DNA of 64,000 bases, from contig JACRBL010000062.1 in the NCBI GenBank assembly GCA_016234485.1, positions 1 through 64,000 of the forward strand, in the 5' to 3' direction. Of this stretch, positions 52,855 through 61,822 are shown piece by piece. Under the pieces are notes generated by a model. It had not been told where the DNA came from. It saw only the letters and a list, made by a program, of their open reading frames with translations, and made no database searches. A program made the translations under genes and the position numbers. The stretch comes from Chloroflexota bacterium (lineage in GTDB: Bacteria > Chloroflexota > Anaerolineae > Anaerolineales > Villigracilaceae). Position 1 is the first letter of the stretch. Each line of letters begins with the position of its first letter.

Positions 52855-54258
52855 CTACTGAGTTTCCCAGCGAAGTTCGGGATAGTCGTCTGAATTGTCG
52901 AAGGGCAGGGGAGAGGGAATCCCGTAGAGTTCCTGCTCGAAGAATGCCACCAAATAATCATTGAGTATCTCGACCACGCGCGCGCCGTTGATCGGGCCTT
53001 TCAATTTTAATTGCGGCGCGAGCGGACTGAGTAAGGGCAGGTCGGTAAAGTCGTAGTGACGCGTCCCGACGATCCTGGTCACGCCGATGGAGTTTGCGAC
53101 TTTGGGCAGGAACGCGTTGAAGAGACGGTTGTTCTTGCTGTCGGTGATGTCGCGCCACTCCTGACTAAACATAAATAGAAATGACTGGCTCAGCCCGCGC
53201 TCCTGCACTTCCTGCGAGACGGGCGTCATAAACGGGTCTTCGGCCATGCCAACGAGACAGCGCGAGTCCACGCCGCAGAATTGGATGACCGCGCCGCCGC
53301 CCGTGGAGTGACCGAACAAGCCGATGCGCGTCAAGTCCGCGCCGAGGAAGGGGCTGGACGCGTCGTCGCTCTGCGCGGCGGCGAAATCGAGCGCGAAGGC
53401 GATGTCGCCCGACCATTGATTCACGAGCAGGCGCGCCGCGTCGGTGTAGGAGGGGTCGGGTATTTCTTCGGGCAACGCGTCGGGATTGTTGGGCGCGACC
53501 TCGCCATCGGGGAAGATCGTGACCATCGCGCCGTAGGTGTGTTGCATGCTGATCACAAAAAAGCCGTGGCTGGCGAGTTCCACCATTTGCGCCGTGCTTT
53601 GCGCGGCAAACCCGTTCCAGCCATGCGAGAAGACAATGACGGGATAAGGTTGCGCGCTGACGTCCACAGGCGCGTCTTGATGGGCGGGCGATTTTGCGAG
53701 GGTGAGATGATTGAGGAAGAATTCGGGAAAATTGAAGTAGACCGCGATGGTGCGCGCGAACGCGTCTGCGTTGTTGACCCACGGAGCGCGGACATCGTCT
53801 TTGCGCGGCGCGGCGGGATACCAGACTTGGATCATAAACTTGCGCGGTTCATCGCGTCCCGAATAAAGTTCGCGGCGAGACGCGTCGGTGAGAACGAAGG
53901 ATTGAGTCCCCACTTGAAACTTGCCCGTCGGCGTGGCGATGCGCGGAACAGGCAAAAGCGCAGGTAACGCCGCCGAAGCCGCGACCAGCCCCAACGTCAG
54001 GAAAGAGGCGGCCGCCCTCCAGCCGCGCGGACGTTCAGAGGCAGCGTCCGATTTGAGGAGGGATGGAAGGCTCGCGAGGGCCAGCGCGGCGGCTATCCCA
54101 TAAAGCGGAATCATTTGCCAGCGATAGCCTTCGAGCCAGAGATGTAAAATGTTGACGATGATTGCGAGCGGCGGAAGAAATTTGGCGCGCCGCTTGAAGA
54201 AGGGCGCGAGCAGAATTGCCGCGAGCAGGAGAGCCAATAAAATTTCGAGCGGTCGCAT
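52855..54258 (-). CDS. PAF-acetylhydrolase-like alpha/beta hydrolase with N-terminal membrane helices
   Basis: 467 residues. Three to four helices (about 1-110) anchor it; then an alpha/beta hydrolase with PVIVFSHGWNGFAAQST (oxyanion), nucleophile GLFGHSTGGGAV (about 314-325), Asp in MAEDPF and His in TRHYDFTD near 420. The order and nearby motifs suit group VIIA phospholipase A2/PAF-acetylhydrolase-type enzymes. Natural substrate unknown. It lies 3 bases from trhA on the same strand. Confidence 0.8.
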   Translation of the reverse strand: MRPLEILLALLLAAILLAPFFKRRAKFLPPLAIIVNILHLWLEGYRWQMIPLYGIAAALALASLPSLLKSDAASERPRGWRAAASFLTLGLVAASAALPALLPVPRIATPTGKFQVGTQSFVLTDASRRELYSGRDEPRKFMIQVWYPAAPRKDDVRAPWVNNADAFARTIAVYFNFPEFFLNHLTLAKSPAHQDAPVDVSAQPYPVIVFSHGWNGFAAQSTAQMVELASHGFFVISMQHTYGAMVTIFPDGEVAPNNPDALPEEIPDPSYTDAARLLVNQWSGDIAFALDFAAAQSDDASSPFLGADLTRIGLFGHSTGGGAVIQFCGVDSRCLVGMAEDPFMTPVSQEVQERGLSQSFLFMFSQEWRDITDSKNNRLFNAFLPKVANSIGVTRIVGTRHYDFTDLPLLSPLAPQLKLKGPINGARVVEILNDYLVAFFEQELYGIPSPLPFDNSDDYPELRWETQ

Positions 54259-54261
54259 ATT

Positions 54262-54900
54262 TTAAATCGCCACGCCCATCACAGCCACGAAATGCGCGGC
54301 CGCGGCCAGCAAAACGAAAATGTGCCAGACTTCGTGGAAGCCAAACACGCCAGGCCAGAAGTTGAATAATTTTGTGATGTAAACCACCGCGCCGAGGGTG
54401 TAGATGATGCCGCCCGCCAACAGCCAGGCGAAGACCCAGGCGGGAAGCGTGGTGAGCATTTGGCCTGCCGCGCCCACGCACAGCCAACCCATCACCACGT
54501 AGATGCCCGCGTTTAACCAGCGCGGCGCTTTGATGTAAAAAACTTTGATGACGATGCCGATCGCGGCCAGCGACCAGATGATGCTCAACATGCCCCATTT
54601 CCAAAATCCTTCGAAGGCGTTCACGCAAAACGGGGTGTAGGTTCCCGCGATTAAAAGGTAGATCGCGGCGTGGTCAATTTTCCGCAGGATGAGCAAAACT
54701 TTTTCTTTGGCGTGCACCATGTGGTAGGTGGCGCTCGCGGAGAACATGGCGATGAGGCTGATGCCATAGATGAGGAGCGAAATAATTTTCGCGGGGACGC
54801 TCCATCCAACGATGAGCAGGGCGATGAGTCCCGCGATGGCCAGGAGCGCGCCTGCCCAATGGGTGAGGCTATTTACGGGTTCACGAAGTTTTTTGAACAT
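54262..54900 (-). CDS. trhA: Hemolysin-III-family (TrhA/PAQR) membrane protein
   Basis: 212 residues, seven helices. Conserved EPVNSLTHWAGAL, SASATYHMVHA, RKIDHAAIYLLIAGTYTPF and the C-terminal GFHEVWHIFVLLAAAAHF, which hold the Ser-His-Asp and H-x3-H residues of a Zn-dependent hydrolase fold. Members affect membrane lipid balance. Near the PAF-acetylhydrolase-like gene, so the two may act on lipids together. Confidence 0.92.
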   Translation of the reverse strand: MFKKLREPVNSLTHWAGALLAIAGLIALLIVGWSVPAKIISLLIYGISLIAMFSASATYHMVHAKEKVLLILRKIDHAAIYLLIAGTYTPFCVNAFEGFWKWGMLSIIWSLAAIGIVIKVFYIKAPRWLNAGIYVVMGWLCVGAAGQMLTTLPAWVFAWLLAGGIIYTLGAVVYITKLFNFWPGVFGFHEVWHIFVLLAAAAHFVAVMGVAI

Positions 54901-54916
54901 TTGGTTTTTCCTATTC

Positions 54917-55495
54917 CTAAATGAATTTTTTCAAGATCAATATGGCGGTGTCGATAAAAAGGTTGAATTGTTCTTCGTTCGATGGGATGGCGAGCGCGAC
55001 CATCTTCATTTGTTTTGGTTCGAGACGTAAATCCAGGTTGCGAAAAATGCGGTCGGATAAATTGGCTTTCAGGTCTGGGCTGGCAAGTTTGCGCGCCGCA
55101 AGACTATCTGAAGAGCGGATGACCCATTCATTATCGAAATCTTCGTCGCCTGTTTGCGCGCGTTCCTGCCCGAAAGATTCCATCATTTTTTGCCACAGCC
55201 CATTGTGGACGAGTCGCAGGGTTGGCATGAGCGGCGCTTTCACGTTCGCGATCGCCACTGTCTTCGGCGACGAATGTTTACTGCCAGGTTCCATGTGAAA
55301 GATGATCGCCTCGTCTTTGTATGGAATCAGCAGTTCGCCCAACTTGAAAAAACTACCCTTGCGAAACTCGCCGCCGCGTTGCTGTGCTGCGCTCTCCATC
55401 CATTGATCGCGCGCCCTGCTTTGAGTCACGGCGTATATCACGAAGACGATCATCACCACGAGCATTAGAGCGATGAAGAAATTGCCTGTGTCCAT
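54917..55495 (-). CDS. Membrane-anchored protein of unknown function
   Basis: 192 residues. One N-terminal helix (about 5-24), then a soluble beta-rich domain (GGEFRKGSFFKLGELLIPYKDEAIIFHM; LRLEPKQMKMVALAIPS). No recognised family. It may be the first gene of a lipid-related minus-strand cluster with trhA. Confidence 0.6.
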   Translation of the reverse strand: MDTGNFFIALMLVVMIVFVIYAVTQSRARDQWMESAAQQRGGEFRKGSFFKLGELLIPYKDEAIIFHMEPGSKHSSPKTVAIANVKAPLMPTLRLVHNGLWQKMMESFGQERAQTGDEDFDNEWVIRSSDSLAARKLASPDLKANLSDRIFRNLDLRLEPKQMKMVALAIPSNEEQFNLFIDTAILILKKFI

Positions 55496-55498
55496 TTT

Positions 55499-56140
55499 TC
55501 ACTCCAAAGTTTTTTCGGCAACGACCATCAACAACGACGCTGATTTTACTTCAACGATCTGGGCATCTGCCTTAAATCCTGCGCGGGCGAGAAGGGCTGT
55601 CGCTTTTTCTTTCAGGGTGGCTACGCCCTCGGCGGGACTCTGACTGGTGACTTGGTACACCCATTGGAGGATGCGACTCTTCGGCCACGCGGCAATCAGG
55701 ACGACGAGGCGGCCTCCGCGGCGGAGGACGCGCCGCGCCTCGGACAGGGTCCGCGCTTCGGCGATATAGGGCGCGGGGAAAGTGGCGAGGATGGAGTCAA
55801 AACTCTCCGCGGCGAAAGGGAGCGTCTGCCCGATGCCACGCGCTAGATTAACTTGCGCGTGGCCAGATTGGAGGATGCGTCGGTGGGCGAGGCGGGACAT
55901 CTGCGAGGATTCGTCCAGGCCGAACGCGTCCAGCCCGCGGTTGAGGAGGATGCGTTGTAAATGCCCAGGGCCGTGACCAAGTTCGAGAACGCTTGTCCCG
56001 CGCAGGAAGGGGAGAGTCGCTTGGGTCCACTCGATCCAATGACCAAAAGAAACGGCGGCCGCCACGAAATCGTAGGCAAAGGCGAAGCCGTGGTAAAGGT
56101 GATGGAAGAAAAATGCGAGGAAGCGGGCGGGCAGGTTCAT
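55499..56140 (-). CDS. SAM-dependent methyltransferase
   Basis: 213 residues from Met at 56140; a longer frame would run through the upstream gene and its terminator. The glycine loop VLELGHGPGHLQ (about 55-66), acidic GLDESSQM and DSILATFPAPYI (motif IV). Hydrophobic N-terminus, so membrane-associated. Substrate not evident. It ends 3 bases after the neighbour's start. Confidence 0.85.
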   Translation of the reverse strand: MNLPARFLAFFFHHLYHGFAFAYDFVAAAVSFGHWIEWTQATLPFLRGTSVLELGHGPGHLQRILLNRGLDAFGLDESSQMSRLAHRRILQSGHAQVNLARGIGQTLPFAAESFDSILATFPAPYIAEARTLSEARRVLRRGGRLVVLIAAWPKSRILQWVYQVTSQSPAEGVATLKEKATALLARAGFKADAQIVEVKSASLLMVVAEKTLE

Positions 56141-56141
56141 A

Positions 56142-56176
56142 ACAAAAAACAAGGGCTTGACGATTGTCAAACCCTT
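56142..56176 (-). terminator. Terminator of the ytxH-like gene
   Basis: On the minus strand AAGGGTTTGAC (56176-56166) and GTCAAGCCCTT (56161-56151) form a stem with a G-T pair, followed by GTTTTTTG. It ends just before the methyltransferase start, which may therefore need its own promoter. Confidence 0.7.
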
Positions 56177-56195
56177 ATCTCGTTGACTGGCGGTT

Positions 56196-56540
56196 TTAGA
56201 TCGCCACTTCTTCTTCGGTCTTCTTGGTCTTGCGAATGGCGTCGAGGGCGGTTTTGCCGCGGGTCTTGACTTCGCCAACGACGGTTTCGCCCTTGGCTTT
56301 GAGTTGGTGGGCAAGTTCATCGGCGCGGGCGCGGGCTTCGGCAGCGGCGGCTTCGGCTTTGGCGATGGCCTGTTCCGCAGTGACGGAGGCTTTGTCGCGC
56401 AGTTCGATGCTCTTGTCTTTGATGAGGGCGCGGGTTTCTTCGCCCGATTGCGGGGCGAACAGCAGGGATACGACCGCTCCGGTCAGGCCGCCGACGATAA
56501 AGCCGACGAGGAAGGCTCCAAATTCATCTCGATCAGACAT
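56196..56540 (-). CDS. YtxH-domain protein
   Basis: 114 residues. GAFLVGFIVGGLTGAVVSLLFAPQSGEETR (about 7-37) is the diagnostic glycine-rich membrane segment with the APQSGEETR motif; the rest is an Ala/Glu/Lys coiled coil. Stress-related family. The gene upstream is the usual DUF948-type partner, 24 bases away. Confidence 0.92.
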   Translation of the reverse strand: MSDRDEFGAFLVGFIVGGLTGAVVSLLFAPQSGEETRALIKDKSIELRDKASVTAEQAIAKAEAAAAEARARADELAHQLKAKGETVVGEVKTRGKTALDAIRKTKKTEEEVAI

Positions 56541-56564
56541 GGTTGACTCCTTTGTTGATTTTGA

Positions 56565-57020
56565 TTATTTTCGTTTTAGTCCCATCAATTCTATCACACG
56601 TTGCAAACCCGCCAGGTAGCCGTTGAGCTTGATGACAGGGCCGACAACGTTTTCACCGAGAAATTCCGCCGTGCCGCGCAGGTTGTTGACGGTTTCGGTA
56701 GTGGCCTGAAGGATGGGTTTGACTTCGTTTTGCAGAAGGTTGACGAGGCTGGAAACTTGCACGATCAACACCACCAACGCCGCGCCGATCAACAGGGATT
56801 CGAGCGCCATGACGATAATGAAAACGTCGCGAATCTTGCTGACGGTCTCCATATCGGTCTGCGGGCGGAGCAGGAAGAAAATAGCGGTTGCGAGTAGGGC
56901 AAGGATCGCCACGATGCCGACGATGCCCCACGTCATAGCGACGCGTTGCTGTTTATCCGCTTCGGCTTTCGCCGCAAGTTGTTCGGGTGTGAGTTGGGGA
57001 GTGGGTTCGGGGAGGGCCAT
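56565..57020 (-). CDS. DUF948-like membrane protein
   Basis: 151 residues, two helices (about 29-50 and 67-90), then VKPILQATTETVNNLRGTAEFL and a C-terminal helix like DUF948 proteins. Typically paired with YtxH, as here. The N-terminus is Pro- and Glu-rich. Confidence 0.7.
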   Translation of the reverse strand: MALPEPTPQLTPEQLAAKAEADKQQRVAMTWGIVGIVAILALLATAIFFLLRPQTDMETVSKIRDVFIIVMALESLLIGAALVVLIVQVSSLVNLLQNEVKPILQATTETVNNLRGTAEFLGENVVGPVIKLNGYLAGLQRVIELMGLKRK

Positions 57021-57036
57021 GTGTTAATTATAGCAT

Positions 57037-57831
57037 TTATCTTTGCAGATGCATCAAAATTGCTTCCAATACGCCGCCGCCGATGGCGAGGGCTTTATCG
57101 GAGACGAGGCGGCACAGGGCTGGGTCGTCGCGGGCGTCCACGTCGCCGAGTTTAAGGCCGCGGGTCACGTCCATGCCGTCGCGGAGCAGTCCACGCAACG
57201 TGCCTTTGAAGGGGCTGACGATATTCGATATTCGATATTCGATATTCGATTGAATCTCGGCAATGAGTTGACCTGCTTCGAGATGGTCGCCGATTTGAGC
57301 GTGGGTAATGAGAATGCCATCCTCGCTCGCCCGTAAGACGCGGCGCGGATCGCCTTCGGGCTGGCCGCTATCGGGCGCGGACTGTCCCTGCCAGATGACG
57401 CGTCCGAGCGTGTGGCCGCGGCGGGTTTCGATCACCGCGTGGCAATCGCGCGGGGCAGAGAATCCCGGCCCAAGTCCAATGTGGAGCGGGACGGGGGCGG
57501 GGAGAGGCTGGGGATGAGATTTGATGAGGCGGGCGTCGATAACAGTGTAAAGCGTAAAACGCAAGAGGATGTTCGCGTCTGGGTCGATCAGGACGGGGAT
57601 TGCTCCGCGTGCGAGAGTCGCCTCGATTTGATCTTCCTTGACGAGGCGGGCGGACACGTCTTCGACGGTGATTTGGCCCTCGTACACCGCTTCCGAAAAC
57701 GAGACGAGACGCCGCACCGCCAGTGGACGCGGCAACTCGGCGATGACGACGCGAAATCCCGCGTGCTGGAGGCGAAGCGCGACGCCGCTGGCCAGGTCGC
57801 CGCCGCCACGGATGAGGATGCGTTCGTTCAT
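57037..57831 (-). CDS. yqeB: EF2563/YqeB-type selenium-dependent molybdenum hydroxylase system protein
   Basis: 264 residues. RGGGDLASGVALRLQHAGFRVVIAE (about 7-31) is the Rossmann-like start, followed by DPDANILLRF, HIGLGPGFSAPRDCHAVIET and GHTLGRVIWQG, all diagnostic of YqeB/EF2563. The family is found with molybdenum hydroxylases and selenium insertion. An SNIEYRISNIV stretch (about 195-206) is encoded by a tandem ATTCGAT repeat at 57220-57254. Its start overlaps the DUF1361 stop by 4 bases. Confidence 0.88.
   Translation of the reverse strand: MNERILIRGGGDLASGVALRLQHAGFRVVIAELPRPLAVRRLVSFSEAVYEGQITVEDVSARLVKEDQIEATLARGAIPVLIDPDANILLRFTLYTVIDARLIKSHPQPLPAPVPLHIGLGPGFSAPRDCHAVIETRRGHTLGRVIWQGQSAPDSGQPEGDPRRVLRASEDGILITHAQIGDHLEAGQLIAEIQSNIEYRISNIVSPFKGTLRGLLRDGMDVTRGLKLGDVDARDDPALCRLVSDKALAIGGGVLEAILMHLQR
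57220..57254. repeat. ATTCGAT tandem repeat within yqeB
   Basis: GATATTCGATATTCGATATT and continuing units, period 8, 35 bases in all, in frame. Confidence 0.8.
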
Positions 57832-58523
57832 TTTGTCGTCGCAGGCTCAAGCAGGAGATGTCCGAAGGCATAGAGCGTGATGTAGACAAAGAGGAAGAAG
57901 CCCGCGAAGATGATAGTGAAGGCGATGGAGCGCAGACTGGGGTCTTGCGCACCGACGACGAATTGGTTGACGATGTCGAGCGGATTGGTGAAGATGTCCC
58001 ACGAGTTCCAACGGATGAAGCGGCCGATGTAGACGCCCAGTCCGCTCAGCGCGGAGACGATCAAGACCATGATCCAACTGACCCAGCGCCCGAACTCTTT
58101 GTGGACGATATCTTGCATCAGATAAAGCGAGACCACGCCGAGGAGCATGCCTGTCCACGAAAACCACATCAGCATCATCACATCGAACCAGATTGGGACG
58201 TCGGCGCGCGGATCGGTGAGATGTTTAAAGTCGGTGATGATGTAAGGCGCGTTGGGCAGGAAGATGATCCAGACGAGGGCGATGAATGGGATGACGATAT
58301 AGAGCCATTTCCGTCCCAGCGAGAAGACCCAGGCTGTGTACGCGGCGATGATGGGAATCCAGGCGAGGAAGAGATTCCATTCCAGGAATCGGAAACCGTC
58401 TTCTTCGTACCAATACCCTCGAAAGCGATAAAGCGCAATCGACAGGATGCTCGCGCCCGCCAGAAGAAAGAAGATGGCGATGCGGTAGCGGTAAGATTTT
58501 ATGAGGTTGTAGAAGGTGTTCAT
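57828..58523 (-). CDS. DUF1361 membrane protein
   Basis: 231 residues with seven helices. WIIFLPNAPYIITDFKHL (about 86-103) is the DUF1361 signature. Function unknown. It lies between the alpha/beta hydrolase and yqeB, coupled to the latter by a 4-base overlap. Confidence 0.88.
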   Translation of the reverse strand: MNTFYNLIKSYRYRIAIFFLLAGASILSIALYRFRGYWYEEDGFRFLEWNLFLAWIPIIAAYTAWVFSLGRKWLYIVIPFIALVWIIFLPNAPYIITDFKHLTDPRADVPIWFDVMMLMWFSWTGMLLGVVSLYLMQDIVHKEFGRWVSWIMVLIVSALSGLGVYIGRFIRWNSWDIFTNPLDIVNQFVVGAQDPSLRSIAFTIIFAGFFLFVYITLYAFGHLLLEPATTK

Positions 58524-58592
58524 GGGAGATATTAAAACACAGAAAGGAGAGAGCAGTAAGCGGAAGGCTGAAAGCAGAAGGAAGGAGGGGAG

Positions 58593-59495
58593 TTATGGGT
58601 TGGCGGCGAGGAAATCTTGCAGGATGGGGTTGAACTCTGCGGGCTTTTCGTAGTGGGGGATGTGTCCGCTGTTTTCGATAACGTGGAATTGCGCGTGCGG
58701 AATGGCCGCGCGGAGAATTTCATTGTGCGCGAATGGGACGGTGTTGTCGTTTCGTCCCCAGAAGAGCAGGGTGGGTTTGCCGAGACGTCCAACGCGCTGG
58801 TAGGTTTTGAGGAAGCTTTCCAGCATCCCATTGCGAATCGTGGACAGGATGGAGCGCTTGAAGCCTTTGATCTTCATCTGCGGTTTGTAGCGCGCGGTGA
58901 AATGAGCCACCAGGTTCGGGTCGAAGAAATCGGACGCGATGCCTTTGAGCAGGCTGTCGTCTCCCGCGAGGCCGAAGAGAATGTCTGGCAGGATGGGGAA
59001 TTTGGCGAGTTTAAGAATCGGGGAAAGTTCGATCGGTTTCGCGCCCGCGGGGTCAACCAGGATGTGAGTTTTGACGCGCTCGGGATACTTGTCCACAAAC
59101 GCGGCGCTGACGGCTCCTCCCATCGAAAGCCCCACAAGATGGATCGGTTCGGCGATGTTCAGCGCGTCGAGCAAATCTTTGAGTTGGCGCACGAACAGAT
59201 GAATGTCGTAGCGGACACGCGGCCTGCCCGAATGGCCGCGCCCGAACAGGTCAAAGCGCAGGACGCGGTGGCCAGATTGAGTCAGGAAGTCATAGGTCGG
59301 GTCCCAGATGAAGTAGGGGACGGAGAAGCCGTGGATGAGGACGACCGACCTAACCCCCGGCCCCTTCCCTGCAAGGGAAGGGGAGAAAAGTTCGTAATGG
59401 CAAGTTCCATCTGTGAGACGAATGAACGATCCGCCCGCTTTGGCGCGGACGGAGTCGGTCAGGTCTTCGGTTTCGGTGAGATAGGGGAAGGGCAT
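58593..59495 (-). CDS. Alpha/beta hydrolase carrying an in-frame palindromic repeat
   Basis: 300 residues from Met at 59495. Nucleophile motif HLVGLSMGGAVSAA (about 118-131), oxyanion loop VVLIHGFSVPYFIW, Asp in LFWGRNDNTVPF (about 241) and His in NSGHIPHYEKP (about 271). FSPSLAGKGPGVR (about 37-49) is encoded by the repeat at 59349-59390 and interrupts the N-terminal beta strands. Substrate unknown. Confidence 0.85.
   Translation of the reverse strand: MPFPYLTETEDLTDSVRAKAGGSFIRLTDGTCHYELFSPSLAGKGPGVRSVVLIHGFSVPYFIWDPTYDFLTQSGHRVLRFDLFGRGHSGRPRVRYDIHLFVRQLKDLLDALNIAEPIHLVGLSMGGAVSAAFVDKYPERVKTHILVDPAGAKPIELSPILKLAKFPILPDILFGLAGDDSLLKGIASDFFDPNLVAHFTARYKPQMKIKGFKRSILSTIRNGMLESFLKTYQRVGRLGKPTLLFWGRNDNTVPFAHNEILRAAIPHAQFHVIENSGHIPHYEKPAEFNPILQDFLAANP
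59349..59390. repeat. CCTAACCCC repeat inside the alpha/beta hydrolase gene
   Basis: CCTAACCCCCGGCCCCTTCC and the inverted GGGAAGGGG. Same family as 14856-14924, reading in frame with no stop. Confidence 0.85.
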
Positions 59496-59502
59496 AGGGC
59501 TT

Positions 59503-59608
59503 GGCGATTCAAGTCGCCGCAACATTTGCGAAGCCGACCTGCGTCGGCTGGGGCGAAATAGTCCACGAAGGTGGACTTCGCAGGCGTTGGCGCGATTTCA
59601 ATCGCCCC
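59503..59608. repeat. Array of four different palindromes between hydrolase and xdhA
   Basis: GGCGATTCAAGTCGCC (59503-59518), GCCGACCTGCGTCGGC (59533-59548), GTCCACGAAGGTGGAC (59561-59576) and GCGATTTCAATCGC (59592-59605). The spacer is nothing but these. The last one supplies the stop codon of the molybdenum subunit at 59598. Confidence 0.85.
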
Positions 59609-61793
59609 GAATTTTTCCCAGTCCGCGCAAGACGCGTTCAGGCGTCAGCGGAAAATCATCGAACCAGACTCCCGTCGCATCGTGGACGGCAGACGAGATG
59701 GCCGCCGCGGTTGGCAGGAAGGGCAGTTCGCCCAGGCCGCGCGCGCCCCACGGTCCGTTCGGATCGGGCACTTCCACGATCACCGATTCCACTTTTTCGG
59801 GGATGTCGAGAATCGTCGGAATCAGATACGTGCTGAACTGGTTTGCAAGAATGCGCCCGTTTTTCACTTTCAAATCTTCCATCAGCGCATATCCCTGCGC
59901 CTGCACCACCGCGCCCTCGATCTGTCCCTCCACCAGCGAAGGATTGATGGCCTTGCCCACATCGTCTGCCGCGACGACGCGCAGTACGCGCACCTGTCCC
60001 GTTTCGGTGTCCACTTCCACTTCCACGGCTTGCGCGGAATAAGCGTAGGCAAAGTTGGGCGTGGCGTGGCCCGTCTCTTTTTCAAACGGAGTCGTCTTCG
60101 GCGCGAGATATTTAAACTCGGCGATGGCGGGCCGCTCCTCAGCCTCCCATTTTTTCAACGCCGCCTCCGCCGCGCCCTTGATGGCGTTGCCAGCCATGAA
60201 GGTCATGCGCGAGGCCGAAACCGAACCCGAATTCTGCGTGGTCGCCGTGTCCGACGTTCGCATCTCCACTCGGTCTGCGCTTACGCCCACGGCCTGCGCG
60301 GCCATTTGCGCCATCACGGTGTGCGTCCCCTGGCCGACCTCCGCGCCTGCGTGATGCACGATCACTTTTTCGATTTTGCCGTTGCCATGAATTTCCACTT
60401 TGGCCCAGCAATTTTCCTGATAGCCAAAACTGAATCCGACATTTTTAAATCCCGCCGCGAACCCTCGCCCGCGGACAAGATTTACGTTTTGCGTTTTACG
60501 CTCCAGATTTTTCTCCCACCCGAATTTCTTCGCCGCTTCTTCCATGACCTTCGCGGCTGTCACCGGACCTGGCGCGGGCGTGCCCACCCCGAGCGTGTCG
60601 CCATCTTTGAGCGCGTTCTTAAGGCGGAACTCCACGGGATCCATGCCGAGTTTTTCGGCGAGTTTGTCCATTTGCAGTTCGGCCATGTACAGCGCTTGCG
60701 GAGCGCCGAAGCCGCGGAAGGCCGCGCCCGGCACGTTGTTGGTGTAGACGCCGTACACGTCCGCTTTTAAATTCGGGATGAAATATGGCCCCGTGCAGGT
60801 GATGGCCGAATTGCCCAACACTTTGTTGGTGGTGTACATGTACGCGCCGCCATCGCCGATCAACTCGATCTCCGCGCCGACGAGTTTGCCCTCTTTGGTC
60901 GCGCCCCATTTCGCCTTGAGATAGGTCGGATGCCGCTTGCCGTGACCGATGATGGATTCGCGCCGCGTCCAGATGATGCGGACGGGCTTTCCCAACTTCC
61001 ACGCCGCCAGCGCGATCACGATCTGCACCGACATATCTTCGCGTCCGCCGAACGCGCCGCCAATGGCAGGATAGATGACACGCACCTTCTCCTCGGGCAG
61101 CGCAAGGCAATGCGCGATCTCGCGCACGTCGGTGTGAGTCCATTGTCCGCCCGCCTTCACGGTGACACGGCCCTCTTCGTCAATGTAAGCCAATCCCGCT
61201 TCGGGTTGGAGGAAGGCATGTTCCTGCCAGGGAGTCTGATATTCGCCCTCCACCACAACGTCCGCTTTGCTGAAATCCACTTCGCCTTTGCGAATCTTGT
61301 AATGGACGCAGATATTTGAATCGCCGCGCTCGGGATGCAGTTGCGGCGCGCCTGGTTTCATCGCGTCGCGCGCATCGAACGCCGCGGGCAGGTCTTCATA
61401 TTCGACGCGGATCAACTTCACCGCTTCCGCCGCGATCTCCTCCGTCTCGGCGACGACCGCCGCGATCTGATCGCCCTCGAAGCGGACAACGTCCGTCTCG
61501 ACTCCCTGTGGCGGTTTGGGGCTTGGACCACATAAGACGGGTTGATCCTGCCATTGCAATCCATACTCGTTGACAGGCACATCCTTCGACGTGAAGACGC
61601 CCGCCACGCCCGCCAGCGCTTCTGCAGCGCGGGTGTCCACGCTCTTCACGCGCGCATGCGGACGTTCCGCGAACAGCATCTTCATGTGCAACATGCCTGG
61701 CATCGAGAGGTCGCCAGAGAATTGCGTCGCCCCCGTCACTTTGTCGCGCGCATCCACGCGCGGGGATGATTTACCGATGGAATTTTGAGACAT
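59598..61793 (-). CDS. Xanthine-dehydrogenase-family molybdenum-binding subunit
   Basis: 731 residues. Aldehyde oxidase/xanthine dehydrogenase hammerhead at the N-terminus, then Mo-MPT-binding motifs AIGGAFGGREDMSVQ, GAAFRGFGAPQALYM, HNTGxEVGQGTH-like HHAGAEVGQGTHTVMAQMAA and a C-terminal LGELPFLPTAAAISSAVHDAT with the catalytic Glu region. The substrate (xanthine, aldehyde, aromatic) is not decided. Works with the FAD/[2Fe-2S] subunit two genes upstream. Possibly Se-dependent, given yqeB nearby. Confidence 0.88.
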   Translation of the reverse strand: MSQNSIGKSSPRVDARDKVTGATQFSGDLSMPGMLHMKMLFAERPHARVKSVDTRAAEALAGVAGVFTSKDVPVNEYGLQWQDQPVLCGPSPKPPQGVETDVVRFEGDQIAAVVAETEEIAAEAVKLIRVEYEDLPAAFDARDAMKPGAPQLHPERGDSNICVHYKIRKGEVDFSKADVVVEGEYQTPWQEHAFLQPEAGLAYIDEEGRVTVKAGGQWTHTDVREIAHCLALPEEKVRVIYPAIGGAFGGREDMSVQIVIALAAWKLGKPVRIIWTRRESIIGHGKRHPTYLKAKWGATKEGKLVGAEIELIGDGGAYMYTTNKVLGNSAITCTGPYFIPNLKADVYGVYTNNVPGAAFRGFGAPQALYMAELQMDKLAEKLGMDPVEFRLKNALKDGDTLGVGTPAPGPVTAAKVMEEAAKKFGWEKNLERKTQNVNLVRGRGFAAGFKNVGFSFGYQENCWAKVEIHGNGKIEKVIVHHAGAEVGQGTHTVMAQMAAQAVGVSADRVEMRTSDTATTQNSGSVSASRMTFMAGNAIKGAAEAALKKWEAEERPAIAEFKYLAPKTTPFEKETGHATPNFAYAYSAQAVEVEVDTETGQVRVLRVVAADDVGKAINPSLVEGQIEGAVVQAQGYALMEDLKVKNGRILANQFSTYLIPTILDIPEKVESVIVEVPDPNGPWGARGLGELPFLPTAAAISSAVHDATGVWFDDFPLTPERVLRGLGKIRGD

Positions 61794-61822
61794 GGTTTTA
61801 TCGCTTTCTCTACCGTATATCC

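Noticed and set aside
59571..60770. 399-codon plus-strand frame opposite the molybdenum subunit gene
   Set aside because: Antisense shadow; the minus strand has clear xanthine dehydrogenase motifs.
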